Assembly: GCF_001702265.1 (NCBI RefSeq)
Contig: NZ_MAUE01000004.1
Coordinates: 45,301-109,300 of the forward strand
Length of the DNA: 64,000 bases
DNA from: Pseudomonas aylmerensis
Lineage (GTDB): Bacteria > Pseudomonadota > Gammaproteobacteria > Pseudomonadales > Pseudomonadaceae
Reading direction: 5' to 3'
The notes below the pieces were generated by a model, which worked only from the letters and a program-made list of their open reading frames with translations, did no database searches and was not told the origin of the DNA. Of this stretch, positions 26,925 to 35,408 are shown in pieces. The number at the start of each line of letters is the position of its first letter. The stretch's first letter is position 1. A program made the position numbers and the translations under genes.

Positions 26925-27182
26925 TTATTGACTCTTCCCGCCTTTGGATGACGCTTCGAAGAACTCCGGAATCGGATGCTTGTTGCTGTCGAGCCAACGC
27001 TGCATGGCCTGCTCCCTTTCGGTGGGCGTGGTCTTTTGCGGCGTCGGCGAGGCGGCTCGGCCATTGATCTGCAGCGCCATCCAGTTCTCCGTCTCTGCCT
27101 GCTGTGGAGACGAAGGGCCGGGTGGAATGGCCACTGCGCTCAGCGGCAGCAACGCCAGGTAAACCAGGTAATAGGCTTTCAT
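26925..27182 (-). CDS. DUF3613 small exported protein of the tad operon
   Basis: This 85-residue protein has a cleavable-looking signal peptide (MKAYYLVYLALLPLSAVA) followed by a hydrophilic Pro/Gln/Lys-rich body with the phrase REQAMQRWLDSNKHPIPEFF. It is of the DUF3613 type found in Pseudomonas tad operons (equivalent position to PA4298). It is the last gene of the tad operon, ten bases after tadD. Function unknown; the position suggests a periplasmic role in pilus assembly. Confidence 0.82.
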   Translation of the reverse strand: MKAYYLVYLALLPLSAVAIPPGPSSPQQAETENWMALQINGRAASPTPQKTTPTEREQAMQRWLDSNKHPIPEFFEASSKGGKSQ

Positions 27183-27192
27183 CGTCGACTCC

Positions 27193-27903
27193 TTATTTGA
27201 TGGTCACCGGCAGCGCATCACTGACTGCCGCGACGTTGCGTGCTGCCGCGCTGGACTCCTTGAGTTTCACCGCGCGAGCCTGGGCCTCGGTGACCTGTTC
27301 GGGGCTCAGGCCCAACTGGCTGACCACTTTGGCCGCTTGCCCCCAGTCATCCTGATAGATCAGCAAAGTCACCAGGTTCACGGCCGCCAACGGTTCGCCC
27401 TGCTTGAGTTCGATGGCCGTCATGAACTCGAAGCGCGCGTCTTCAAGGCGCAATTGGTTGAGGTACACCACCCCCAGGTCATTGCGGATTTTTTCGTCGG
27501 TAGGTGCCAGGCGTGCAGCCCTTTGCAGGTGGGCCATCGCCTGGCCGTTGTCACCCTTGGCGGCGGCCAGTTGTCCCAGGCCGTGCTCGCCCTCGGCCGT
27601 CATGCAGGTGCCGAGCAGGCTGCGGTACAACGGCTCAGCTTCGCTGCGGCCCAACAAACGGTAGTTACGCGCCTTGCGCTGGCGCACCTGGGGCAAGGTG
27701 TCCGGCAGGTTCTGCAGGTTGGCCAGGCTGGCGTGCAGCTTGCCTTCGTTGGCGAGGTCATCGGACAGGTTCAACGCCAGTTCCTGGTCGGCGCTGGGCT
27801 TGCTGCAACTGCCGGGTGTGGTCAGAGCCGCCCAGGGCGATTGACCGTTGGTGGCGCATCCACCGAGCATCAACAGGGCCAGGCCGGCGATCAGTACTTT
27901 CAT
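27193..27903 (-). CDS. tadD: Tad pilotin-like TPR lipoprotein TadD
   Basis: This 236-residue lipoprotein has lipobox LGGC (Cys15) and tetratricopeptide-like repeats between about 60 and 200. One repeat is recognisable in LAAAKGDNGQAMAHLQRAARLAPTDEKI-type spacing. TadD family proteins are thought to help the RcpA secretin reach or assemble in the outer membrane. It lies between tadC and the DUF3613 gene with gaps of about 10 bases. Confidence 0.9.
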   Translation of the reverse strand: MKVLIAGLALLMLGGCATNGQSPWAALTTPGSCSKPSADQELALNLSDDLANEGKLHASLANLQNLPDTLPQVRQRKARNYRLLGRSEAEPLYRSLLGTCMTAEGEHGLGQLAAAKGDNGQAMAHLQRAARLAPTDEKIRNDLGVVYLNQLRLEDARFEFMTAIELKQGEPLAAVNLVTLLIYQDDWGQAAKVVSQLGLSPEQVTEAQARAVKLKESSAAARNVAAVSDALPVTIK

Positions 27904-27913
27904 CAGGGCTTCC

Positions 27914-28801
27914 TCAAAAGTGGCTCAAGGCGCGGGCGATGCCGATAAAGGCGGGGCCGCCGAGCACGATCAGCAAGGCTGGAAACAGAAACACCATCAT
28001 CACCACCGACATTTTTGCCGACATCTTCGAAATGTATTCCTGTAGGCGGGTCAGCCGGCGGTCATCCAGCAATTGCTTGAGCGCCAGCAGGGATTTCATC
28101 GCGCCGCCGCCTTGCTGGATCAATTGCTGAAGGATGATGCAGGTGTCGGTGAACTCGTCCACTTCAAGCAGGCGGGCGGTCTTGCCCAGTTCTTCGCCCA
28201 GCTCCAGGCCGGAATCGACCCGGGCCAGGATCAGGCGCAGCTCGTGCGTGAGGCTCGGCAGTAAGCGCTGCGCATCGTTACCCAGCACGCGCAGAGACTG
28301 TTCAACCGCCATGCCCGATTCGAACAGGATGCGCAGCAGTGGAATGAAGGTGGCGATCTCTCTGGCGATCCGCTGCTGGCGGTATTTGGCGGCCGCGGCG
28401 AGTACGCGCTTGGGCAGCAGGTAGCCGATGCCCAAGGCAACCGCGGGGGCAATCCACACAGGGGCGGCCTGCGGGAAAAACAGCTCCTGGCCGAGGAAGG
28501 TCAGGCCCATTAATACAATCGGCACGCCGACCTGGAAGGCTGCAAACAGCGAGCGCTGGCTGGCTTTACGCCAACCGACCCGGTTGAGCAGCACCTGGGT
28601 TTCATTGTCCAGGCTGACCGAGCGCTGGGCCAGGCTGCTGCCGCCGAGTTGGCGCATGAACGCGCCGATTTTGTCATCGCTGCCGGTCCGCCCCTGCAAC
28701 CGTTCGGAGACGCGGCGATCGCGCCGGCGATGCTCAAGGACCTGGCCACCCACCAGCACCAGGGCGGCAAGGAACATCAAGGCGCCAGCCAGAAGCACCA
28801 T
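27914..28801 (-). CDS. tadC: Tad inner-membrane platform protein TadC
   Basis: This 295-residue protein is of the T2SF/GspF type, one of two platform subunits for the TadA motor. Membrane segments lie near the N-terminus (1-18), around 90-130 and at the C-terminus (MVFLFPALLIVLGGPAFIGI). Between them is the cytoplasmic T2SF domain with IARE, FIPLLRILFESGMAVEQSL and FTDTCIILQQLIQQGG. Its start lies one base from the tadB stop. Confidence 0.92.
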   Translation of the reverse strand: MVLLAGALMFLAALVLVGGQVLEHRRRDRRVSERLQGRTGSDDKIGAFMRQLGGSSLAQRSVSLDNETQVLLNRVGWRKASQRSLFAAFQVGVPIVLMGLTFLGQELFFPQAAPVWIAPAVALGIGYLLPKRVLAAAAKYRQQRIAREIATFIPLLRILFESGMAVEQSLRVLGNDAQRLLPSLTHELRLILARVDSGLELGEELGKTARLLEVDEFTDTCIILQQLIQQGGGAMKSLLALKQLLDDRRLTRLQEYISKMSAKMSVVMMVFLFPALLIVLGGPAFIGIARALSHF

Positions 28802-28802
28802 C

Positions 28803-29684
28803 TCAGACGCTCCTCAGCATGCGCCACATGGCGAAGGTGCCTGTCAGGTCCATCGCGAGGGCGACGAACAGCAGGGTGCGCCCGGTGTCGTCGTTCCACA
28901 TGGTCAACAGGTAGCCAGGGTTGACCAGCATGAAGTAACTCACCAGCAAAACGGGCAAGCCACCCAGCAGGTACGCGGTCATGCGCGTTTCACCGGTCAT
29001 GGCCTTGAGTTGGCGGGCTCCCTGTTCACGCTCCCGAATCATCTTGATCAGGTTTTCCAGCAGTTCGCTGGCGTTGCCGCCGTAGCGATGGTTGACCTTC
29101 AGGCCCAGGGCAAACAGGCGAAATTCGTCCTGTTCGTAGAATTCGGCAAAGTCACTCGCCGAGTCCGGCAGGCTCACGCCCATGCGCACGTTGCGCTGCA
29201 CACGGCCCATGGCCTCCTTGAGCGGGTTATCAATATTCTCGATACCGCCCAATACGGCGTCGGCCAGGGTCCTGCCGGATTTCAGGCTGCGTACGCTGTG
29301 GTCCAGCAACTGTGGCAACTGTTCGACCATGCGTTGCACCCGCCGCTGGTAACGCCAACTGATGTAGACGCGCAACAGAATGGGCGGCCCCAGCACCATC
29401 ACTGCGAGGCCCAGCCCGTCGGCGATCAGGTAGCCGAACAACGCGCCGACGATCCAACCGCTGAGCCACAGGCCCAGTCGATCAGTCGGCTTGCCCAGCC
29501 CCGCGCGCAGAAACATGCGCTCAAGGCCGGACCAGCGAGTGGGTTCTTCGCGGGCCTCGGGTTGGCCGTCACCGAGGCGCTCCAGCACGCGGTCAGTCTG
29601 GGCCTTGCGCAGGCCGTGCTGAAACTGCCAGAGCGACAGCCCGATCAGCAGCAGGCAAAAAAGCAGCAACATAGGTCCGGTCAT
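28803..29684 (-). CDS. tadB: Tad inner-membrane platform protein TadB
   Basis: This 293-residue T2SF family platform protein is paralogous to TadC. Starting at MTGPMLLLFCLLLIGLSLW gives an N-terminal membrane segment. The longer open frame extends into tadA and has no initiation signal, so I use the ATG at 29684, ten bases after the tadA stop. Two further segments lie around 95-130 (IVGALFGYLIADGLGLAVMV) and at the C-terminus. The T2SF core has QLPQLLDHSVRSLKSGRTLA. Confidence 0.92.
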   Translation of the reverse strand: MTGPMLLLFCLLLIGLSLWQFQHGLRKAQTDRVLERLGDGQPEAREEPTRWSGLERMFLRAGLGKPTDRLGLWLSGWIVGALFGYLIADGLGLAVMVLGPPILLRVYISWRYQRRVQRMVEQLPQLLDHSVRSLKSGRTLADAVLGGIENIDNPLKEAMGRVQRNVRMGVSLPDSASDFAEFYEQDEFRLFALGLKVNHRYGGNASELLENLIKMIREREQGARQLKAMTGETRMTAYLLGGLPVLLVSYFMLVNPGYLLTMWNDDTGRTLLFVALAMDLTGTFAMWRMLRSV

Positions 29685-29694
29685 CAGGCGCCCC

Positions 29695-30966
29695 CTATAA
29701 CGGCAAGGCCGATTCGCGGCGCAGTTTGTCACCGGCCGGGTTGATGGCTTCGCGCAGGAAGCCGAAGCCGGTGCGCCGGTCCAGCCGGAACAGGGTATTG
29801 GTGACGTACACGTCGTCGCGCACGCCCACCACCTCGACGACTTCGCTGACGCAGCGGCGGCCATCGGGCATGCGTGTCAGTTGAATCACCACGTCCAGGG
29901 CGGCGCAGATCATCTGGCGCAGGGTTTTTTCCGCGATCACCCGGCCGGTCAGGCCCACCAGGGTTTCCAGGCGCAGCAGGGCATCCTGGGCATTGTTGGC
30001 GTGTACGGTGCTCATGGAACCGTCGTGGCCGGTGTTCATCGCCGTCATCACGTCGAGCACTTCCACGCCTCGGATTTCGCCGAGGATGATGCGGTCCGGG
30101 CGCATCCGCAGGGCGTTGCGGATCAAGTCGCTGGACCGCACTTCACCATGGCCTTCGGCGTTTGGCGGCCGGGTTTCCAGGCGCACCACATGGGGATGGC
30201 CCAGTTGCAGCTCGGCGACGTCCTCGATGGTCACCAGGCGCTCGTGCGGGTTAATCAACTGGCTGAGGATATTCAGCAGCGTGGTCTTGCCGGTGCCGGT
30301 ACCGCCGCTGATGAGAATGTTGCAACGCTTGCCGACGGCCTCCTGAAAGAACTCGAAAATGCTCTGGTCGATGGTCTGCATGGCGACCAGGTCGCTGCTC
30401 TTGAGCATGTCCTTGCGAAACTTTCGAATCGACAGGCACGGCCCGTCCAAGGCAATCGGCGGGATGATCGCGTTGACCCGGCTGCCGTCCGGCAGGCGCG
30501 CATCCACCATCGGCGAGGACTCGTCCAGGCGCCGTCCCAGCGGCGCGAGAATCCGCTGCATCACGCGCTCGACGTGGTGATCGTCGATAAAGCGCAGGTC
30601 GCTCTGATGCAGCAGGCCGTCGCGCTCGATAAACACCCGGTGCGGCCCGTTGACCAGAATCTCGGTCACCGAGGGATCGCGCAGCAGCACTTCCAGCGGG
30701 CCGAAACCGGTGAGTTCGTCGACGATTTCTTCGGCCAGGCGTTCCATTTCATAACGCGAGATCGCCAGGCGCATGCGCGTGATGTATTCGGAGACTTTGT
30801 CGGTGACAAACTGCGCCAGCGACTGGCGCGTGCCTTCGAGCAGGTTTTTGCCTGACTCCTCGATGGCGTCAATGATGTAGCGGTGCAGCACCAGCTTCAG
30901 GCCATCATGGTCGCTGTTGCCGCTGACGCTGCGGGCCGGGCCGCCGAAGAGTTTTTCGCTGGTCAT
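29695..30966 (-). CDS. tadA: Tad secretion ATPase TadA (CpaF)
   Basis: This 423-residue hexameric ATPase powers Flp pilus extension and probably retraction. Walker A is GGTGTGKTT at 221-229, the Asp box is VTIEDVAEL near 245-253, Walker B is DRIILGEIRG at 291-300 and the His box is MSTVHANN near 318-325. An N-terminal helical domain (about 20-100) precedes the core. The stop is ten bases from tadB and the start overlaps the tadZ stop by four bases. Confidence 0.96.
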   Translation of the reverse strand: MTSEKLFGGPARSVSGNSDHDGLKLVLHRYIIDAIEESGKNLLEGTRQSLAQFVTDKVSEYITRMRLAISRYEMERLAEEIVDELTGFGPLEVLLRDPSVTEILVNGPHRVFIERDGLLHQSDLRFIDDHHVERVMQRILAPLGRRLDESSPMVDARLPDGSRVNAIIPPIALDGPCLSIRKFRKDMLKSSDLVAMQTIDQSIFEFFQEAVGKRCNILISGGTGTGKTTLLNILSQLINPHERLVTIEDVAELQLGHPHVVRLETRPPNAEGHGEVRSSDLIRNALRMRPDRIILGEIRGVEVLDVMTAMNTGHDGSMSTVHANNAQDALLRLETLVGLTGRVIAEKTLRQMICAALDVVIQLTRMPDGRRCVSEVVEVVGVRDDVYVTNTLFRLDRRTGFGFLREAINPAGDKLRRESALPL

Positions 30967-32156
30967 CGTCCCGACCCCAGGAAGCGTTCAAACCAGCGCA
31001 TCGAGGGTTTTTCAAGGCCCTCGGAGCGTTTCGCCAGGCGTTCGCCCAAGGTCCGCACGGCTTGGGTCAGGGGTTCGCGTGGGGCCAGGGCGAACAGGGT
31101 CTGGCCCTGGTTCTTGACGTTCAGGCGCAGTTCGGCGCTCAGCGGCAGGACGGCGATGCACTCAAGGCCGAAGCTTTTTTCCAGGGCCTCGGTGTCGGGT
31201 GCACAGGATTTGATATAGCGGTCGACCACCAGCTTGGCGTGCTCGAGTTTCATGCCTTTGTCGCGCCAGCGGTTGAGCACCGCCAGGTTGCGCCGACAGT
31301 CGAGTACGCTCTGGTCGGTGCACCACAGCAGTTTGTCGCAGTGGCTGACAAAGGTACGCAGCGCCTCGCTGTCCGGTTGCCCGGTAATGTTCACGACGAT
31401 GTGCTGGAAGTGTTGGCGCAACGCGCTGAGCAGCATGTACAGCTCGGCGGCGCTGGTCAGTTTGAGCGGTTCGTCACCGGTGGCATAGGCCAGGATGCGC
31501 AGGCCATCCAGGGCTGTGGTGAAGGCGCTGTTGATCAAGGTGGTATCGAGACGGCGCAGGTGCCGCAATGCATCGCCAAAGTTGAACGTGCTTTCCAGCC
31601 CCAGCAGCGCCAGGCTGTCACTGCGCGGCAGGCCCAGGTCGAGCAGCAGGGTTTGCTGCCCGCTTTTTTGCACCACCAGTGCCAGGTGTGTCGCCAGCAT
31701 CGCACCATCGGCGTTGCTCTGGGTGCCAAACAGCACGGTCAGACCGCCCAACTGCGCACTCGAAGTCACCGGCGGCAGGCGCTTGCTCAGGCGCCGCACC
31801 AGGCCTGCGACTTCACTGGAGCGCGAGCCATAGGCGACGAAATCGCGGGCGCCGGCGCGCATGGCATTGAGTACCAGTTGGTTGTCCATGCCATCGCCGA
31901 GGGCGACCACCGCGAGCATCGGCTTGGCTTCCAGGGCCCCTTCGATCAGCGCACTTTGGGCCACCACGTTTTCACGGTCGAGGCCGACGAACACCAGGTT
32001 GGCGAAGGTCACGTCGACCAGCGCGAGCAACTCATCCAGGCTGCCACCGCCGGCACTGACCACTTGGCCAAGGGGCGCGAGTGCGCCCTGGAGCCATTCC
32101 AGGTCGGTGGTGTTGCGGGTAATTGCCAGAAATGTCTGACTCAGGCTATCGCTCAT
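30963..32156 (-). CDS. tadZ: Tad localisation protein TadZ (CpaE, MinD/ParA-like)
   Basis: This 397-residue protein belongs to the ParA/MinD-like TadZ family, which marks the pole and recruits TadA. The N-terminal third (about 10-125) is a receiver-like domain without a complete phosphorylation triad. The C-terminal ATPase-like domain begins at LGGLTVLFGTQSNADGAMLA, in which the usual Lys of a deviant Walker A is missing, as in many TadZ proteins. LLDLGLPRSDSLALL is the Walker A' equivalent. It overlaps both tadA and rcpA by four bases. Confidence 0.9.
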   Translation of the reverse strand: MSDSLSQTFLAITRNTTDLEWLQGALAPLGQVVSAGGGSLDELLALVDVTFANLVFVGLDRENVVAQSALIEGALEAKPMLAVVALGDGMDNQLVLNAMRAGARDFVAYGSRSSEVAGLVRRLSKRLPPVTSSAQLGGLTVLFGTQSNADGAMLATHLALVVQKSGQQTLLLDLGLPRSDSLALLGLESTFNFGDALRHLRRLDTTLINSAFTTALDGLRILAYATGDEPLKLTSAAELYMLLSALRQHFQHIVVNITGQPDSEALRTFVSHCDKLLWCTDQSVLDCRRNLAVLNRWRDKGMKLEHAKLVVDRYIKSCAPDTEALEKSFGLECIAVLPLSAELRLNVKNQGQTLFALAPREPLTQAVRTLGERLAKRSEGLEKPSMRWFERFLGSGR

Positions 32157-33382
32157 TGGGAAAGTCCACTGCGACGATCGAAGTTGCCGTTTTCCAGGAA
32201 GAACAGGCGGTACCAGTTCGGGTCGTAGGTGCGCAGTTTCTCGCCGGGCAGGGAAGGCAGTTGCGCATTCGCGGCCAGCGGCTGGACCAGGTGCGGCGTG
32301 ACGATCATCAGCAGCTCTTTTTCTTCGCGGCTGATGTTGGAATCGCGGAAAAACGCGCCGAGGATCGGGATGTCACCCAGGCCTGGAAACTTGCTGATGG
32401 TGGAGCGGTTGGTGCTGCTGATCAGGCCGCTGATCACGAAGCTTTCGCCATCGGCCAGGGACACGCTGGTGTCGGTTCGACGCACGGTCAGGGCGGGCAC
32501 CTGGATCCCCTGGATCTGCACGGCGTTGCTGTAGTCGAGTTCGCTGACCTCCGGCGCGACCTTGAGGGTGATGCGATTGCGGTCGATCACCGTGGGGGTC
32601 AGGGTCAGGCGGATGCCGAATTCCTTGTACTCGATGGAGATACTGTCGCTGCCGCTGCTGGGCACCGGAATGGGCACTTCGCCGCCGGCCAGGAAGGTTG
32701 CGCTCTGCCCGCTCAGGGCTACCAGGCTGGGACGCGACAGGGTATAGGCGAAGCCGCTCTGTTCGAGGGCGTTGATCATCGCCGAGATCCGCCCGCCACC
32801 GAAGCCGATGTTGAAAAAGCCATTATTCACCGCCTGCCCGCGAAAGCTGCTGGCGGTGGTGGCGGGGATCGTGCCATTGCCCGGGCTGCCGAACAGGAAA
32901 TTGCCACCTTGGCCGAACAATGAGGTACTGGCTTCCTTGAGCTTGGTACGGCTGACCTCGACAAAGCGAATGTCGGTCTGCACCTGACTGGGCAGCAGTG
33001 GGTCCTCGGAAGGCGACAGCGACAAGCTGGTCAGCGCCGAAGTGGCCTTGCCCTTGACGAACACCATGCTCTGGCGCGGCGCGCTGGCGCAGGCGGTCCA
33101 CACCATCAGGCTGGTCGCGCCGACACCGACGCCGGTCAGCAGGAAGTTACGGTCGCCGTTGACGCGCACATCGGCGATCTTCGGGTCGCCAATCGCCAGG
33201 CGGGTTATTGCCACCGGCGATTGCAGTTCCTGTTGCAGGCCTTCTCCCACCTCGACCACGGCGGGCAACTGGCCAAGGGCGCTGCAATTACCCGGCGCCG
33301 CGAAGGCCATGCCCGCCGGCAGGCTCAACAGCATCAGGGTCCAGGCGAGGTGCGTGAACATGGCAGTGTAGCGATGGCTCAT
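32153..33382 (-). CDS. rcpA: Tad outer-membrane secretin RcpA (CpaC)
   Basis: This 409-residue secretin is the outer-membrane pore for the Flp pilus. A signal peptide (about 1-29) is followed by the pilus/BON-like N-domain with VEVGEGLQQELQSPVAITRLA and GDPKIADVRV, and then the secretin core. The core shows LSRPSLVALSGQSATFLAGG, IPVPSSGSDSISIEYKEFG and LGDIPILGAFFRDSN, the last being the conserved secretin VPxLGxLF-type motif. AAGGA nine bases upstream supports the start used. Confidence 0.95.
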   Translation of the reverse strand: MSHRYTAMFTHLAWTLMLLSLPAGMAFAAPGNCSALGQLPAVVEVGEGLQQELQSPVAITRLAIGDPKIADVRVNGDRNFLLTGVGVGATSLMVWTACASAPRQSMVFVKGKATSALTSLSLSPSEDPLLPSQVQTDIRFVEVSRTKLKEASTSLFGQGGNFLFGSPGNGTIPATTASSFRGQAVNNGFFNIGFGGGRISAMINALEQSGFAYTLSRPSLVALSGQSATFLAGGEVPIPVPSSGSDSISIEYKEFGIRLTLTPTVIDRNRITLKVAPEVSELDYSNAVQIQGIQVPALTVRRTDTSVSLADGESFVISGLISSTNRSTISKFPGLGDIPILGAFFRDSNISREEKELLMIVTPHLVQPLAANAQLPSLPGEKLRTYDPNWYRLFFLENGNFDRRSGLSQ

Positions 33383-33401
33383 TCAAGGCATCCTTGCTCA
33401 A

Positions 33402-34343
33402 TCACGGGGTTTGTGGGGCTGCTTGGGCACCGCGAATCACTTCAATGCCACGACGTGCGCCGGGCTCGCCGGCGACTGTGGCTACCCGCTTGGGCGGGCC
33501 GATCAGAGCCAGCTGGGTGAATTGATAGAGGTCGCGGTTGGCACTTTCCAGTTTGTCCGGTGCGTCGCTTTCGCCGGCCCAGTAGCGACTGAGCAGCTGT
33601 TCGTCGGCGCTGCGCACGGCCAGGCGCAGGGTGCCGGCCTGGGCCGCGAGCATCAGGCGACTCAATAAGGCTTCCGGCACAGCCAGCACTACGGTGCGGG
33701 CACCGGCGCGGCGTTGTGCGGCCTGGGCGCGTTCTTCAGGCGTGGCCGGTGGTGGTACCGCAGGCGTGCCGTCATTGGCCAGGCCCATTTGATCGCCGAC
33801 GCTGAGCAGGCGCATGGCCGGCAGGACGATTTGGGCTGACGGCTCGGTATTGCCGTTGTCCTGTCGCAGGAACAGCAGCACGTCCACGTAGTCGCCTGGG
33901 CTCAACTGGCCGGCGACGCCGATGACTTCATCCACCGCGACGGCCAGCGCCCGCTCACCTGGGCGAATCATGCGGGCCAGCGGGCCGCCGGCGTTGAAGC
34001 TCTCTTCGTTGAGCCAGGTGCCCGCAGCCAGCATGCGCAGCGGTTTGCGTCCGATCGCCTGGTCCAGTTGCGTCAGGCTGCCGGCGGGTACGGTGCGCAG
34101 TTTTTCCACGGCCAGGTCAGCAGCGGTCAGTGGTACGAAAGCAGGGACGTCATGCACCAATACCACGACGGGGGTGCGGTTCTGGTCTTCGACGGCAGCG
34201 ACGGTTTTTTCCACGGAAACGACAGGTGCGGTGGGTGCCGTGACGGGCTCCGGCGAGCGACTCAGTACCAGCCCCCAGTACCCTGCAATCAATGCCCCGA
34301 TCAGCAACAAGCCGGCCAGGACCATGCTGATACGACTGTTCAT
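33402..34343 (-). CDS. rcpC: Flp pilus assembly protein RcpC (CpaB)
   Basis: This 313-residue periplasmic protein is anchored by an N-terminal membrane segment (about 7-28). It contains a SAF-type domain with HDVPAFVPLTAADLAVEKL and a following RcpC-type beta domain (GERALAVAVDEVIGVAGQLS and GDYVDVLLF). CpaB/RcpC proteins connect inner-membrane parts with the RcpA secretin. It is the first gene of the leftward tad operon, with GGGAGA six bases before the ATG, and is divergent from flp. Confidence 0.93.
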   Translation of the reverse strand: MNSRISMVLAGLLLIGALIAGYWGLVLSRSPEPVTAPTAPVVSVEKTVAAVEDQNRTPVVVLVHDVPAFVPLTAADLAVEKLRTVPAGSLTQLDQAIGRKPLRMLAAGTWLNEESFNAGGPLARMIRPGERALAVAVDEVIGVAGQLSPGDYVDVLLFLRQDNGNTEPSAQIVLPAMRLLSVGDQMGLANDGTPAVPPPATPEERAQAAQRRAGARTVVLAVPEALLSRLMLAAQAGTLRLAVRSADEQLLSRYWAGESDAPDKLESANRDLYQFTQLALIGPPKRVATVAGEPGARRGIEVIRGAQAAPQTP

Positions 34344-34674
34344 GACGGCTCTCCCTTTCCCGTTGCATTACACACTCGTTAATCCAATCGAGTTAATTCG
34401 CAACCTGGCTGTGATGAACAACTAACGATTTGGCTATTTGAAGGTAGCTCAGCTAGGACGAAATGCCATTACCTGACAGAAAATTTATCTGCACGCCAAG
34501 GCGTTGCCTTTTGAACAGCGGGTTTATGGCGCCAACGTTGTGACTAATACTTTCTGATTAATGCGTTATTACAGTTGTGAGCCTGGGGTTTGTTGACAAT
34601 GCTCTAGTGGCACGCCGTGATTATCTGGATCTAGAGCCCTTCGGCTTTCAGTGGCGTTCTTAGGGAGAAGTCTT
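34344..34674. promoter_or_regulatory. Divergent rcpC/flp promoter region
   Basis: These 331 bases are AT-richer than their surroundings and hold no gene. On the flp side a TTGACA lies at 34593-34598, but the matching -10 is weak, which suits a promoter needing an activator such as PprB. GACTAATAC at 34542-34550 recurs upstream of the lipoprotein gene at 38982. On the rcpC side lies an AT-rich stretch with TCGTTAAT and TCGAGTTAAT in near repeat. Confidence 0.6.
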
Positions 34675-34872
34675 ATGTTCCTTGACCTGATGTTGAAGTT
34701 CTATGTTCAGACACAACTATTCTTCAAACGCAAAGAGGGCGCGTCAGGTATTGAATACGCCATTATCGTGGCGCTGGTGGCGATTGTTATTGTCGGTGCA
34801 GGCTCGGGGCTGGGCACCAAGATCGCCTCGGTGTTCAACGGTATTGCCAACAAGATGACCACGGTGACCTGA
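34675..34872 (+). CDS. flp: Flp type IVb prepilin
   Basis: This is the 65-residue major pilin of the Tad system. A leader of 22 residues ends KRKEG. Cleavage by FppA after Gly22 would leave a 43-residue mature pilin beginning ASGIEYAIIVALVAIVIVG, with Glu at +5 and Tyr at +6 as required for the Flp family. The ATG at 34675 follows GGGAGA at good spacing. Strong separate expression is likely, because it is monocistronic and divergent from the assembly genes. Confidence 0.96.
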   Translation: MFLDLMLKFYVQTQLFFKRKEGASGIEYAIIVALVAIVIVGAGSGLGTKIASVFNGIANKMTTVT

Positions 34873-34917
34873 GTTAAAGTGTAAAGCCACCCCCTTCATC
34901 CACGGGCAGGTACGGTC

Positions 34918-35325
34918 ATGAGCGCATCTTCTTCGGGTCGCCAACAAATCTTATTGGTGGACGATGAAGAAGACGCCCTGATCGAACTTGCCGAGTCCCT
35001 CGGTAACGAGGGATTTGTCTGTTTTACCGCCAACTCTGTCACCTTCGCCCTGCAAGAATTGACACTCCACCCTGACATTGCCCTGGTCATCACTGACCTG
35101 CGCATGCCCGAGGAAAGTGGCATTTCCTTGATCAAGCGTCTGCGCGAACACACCTCACGCTCGCACCTGCCGGTGATTGTCATGTCGGGCCATGCCGAGA
35201 TGGACGACGTCAGCGACATGCTGCGGCTGCAAGTGCTCGACCTGTTCCGCAAGCCGATCTACCTGGTGCGGTTGATCGATACCTTGAACAACCTGTTCCC
35301 TCTCGCAAAGAAATCCACTGAGTAG
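34918..35325 (+). CDS. Single-domain response regulator (receiver only)
   Basis: This 135-residue protein is one complete receiver domain with LLVDDEEDA, phospho-acceptor Asp60 in VITDLRMPEE, Ser90 in IVMSGH and Lys112 in FRKPIY. It has no output domain. It begins 45 bases after flp on the same strand and could be read from the flp promoter. The partner kinase is not in the immediate vicinity unless it is PprA. Possible roles are phosphate sink for PprA or a protein-protein switch on the pilus machine; both are inference. Confidence 0.9.
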   Translation: MSASSSGRQQILLVDDEEDALIELAESLGNEGFVCFTANSVTFALQELTLHPDIALVITDLRMPEESGISLIKRLREHTSRSHLPVIVMSGHAEMDDVSDMLRLQVLDLFRKPIYLVRLIDTLNNLFPLAKKSTE

Positions 35326-35408
35326 CGGTCGCCTTGCCGGTGCTGGCGTCCGTGAGATCGCCCGCGCGGCTGGTTGCGCCCACCTGGCAGGTGAGCGCGG
35401 TGCGAGGT

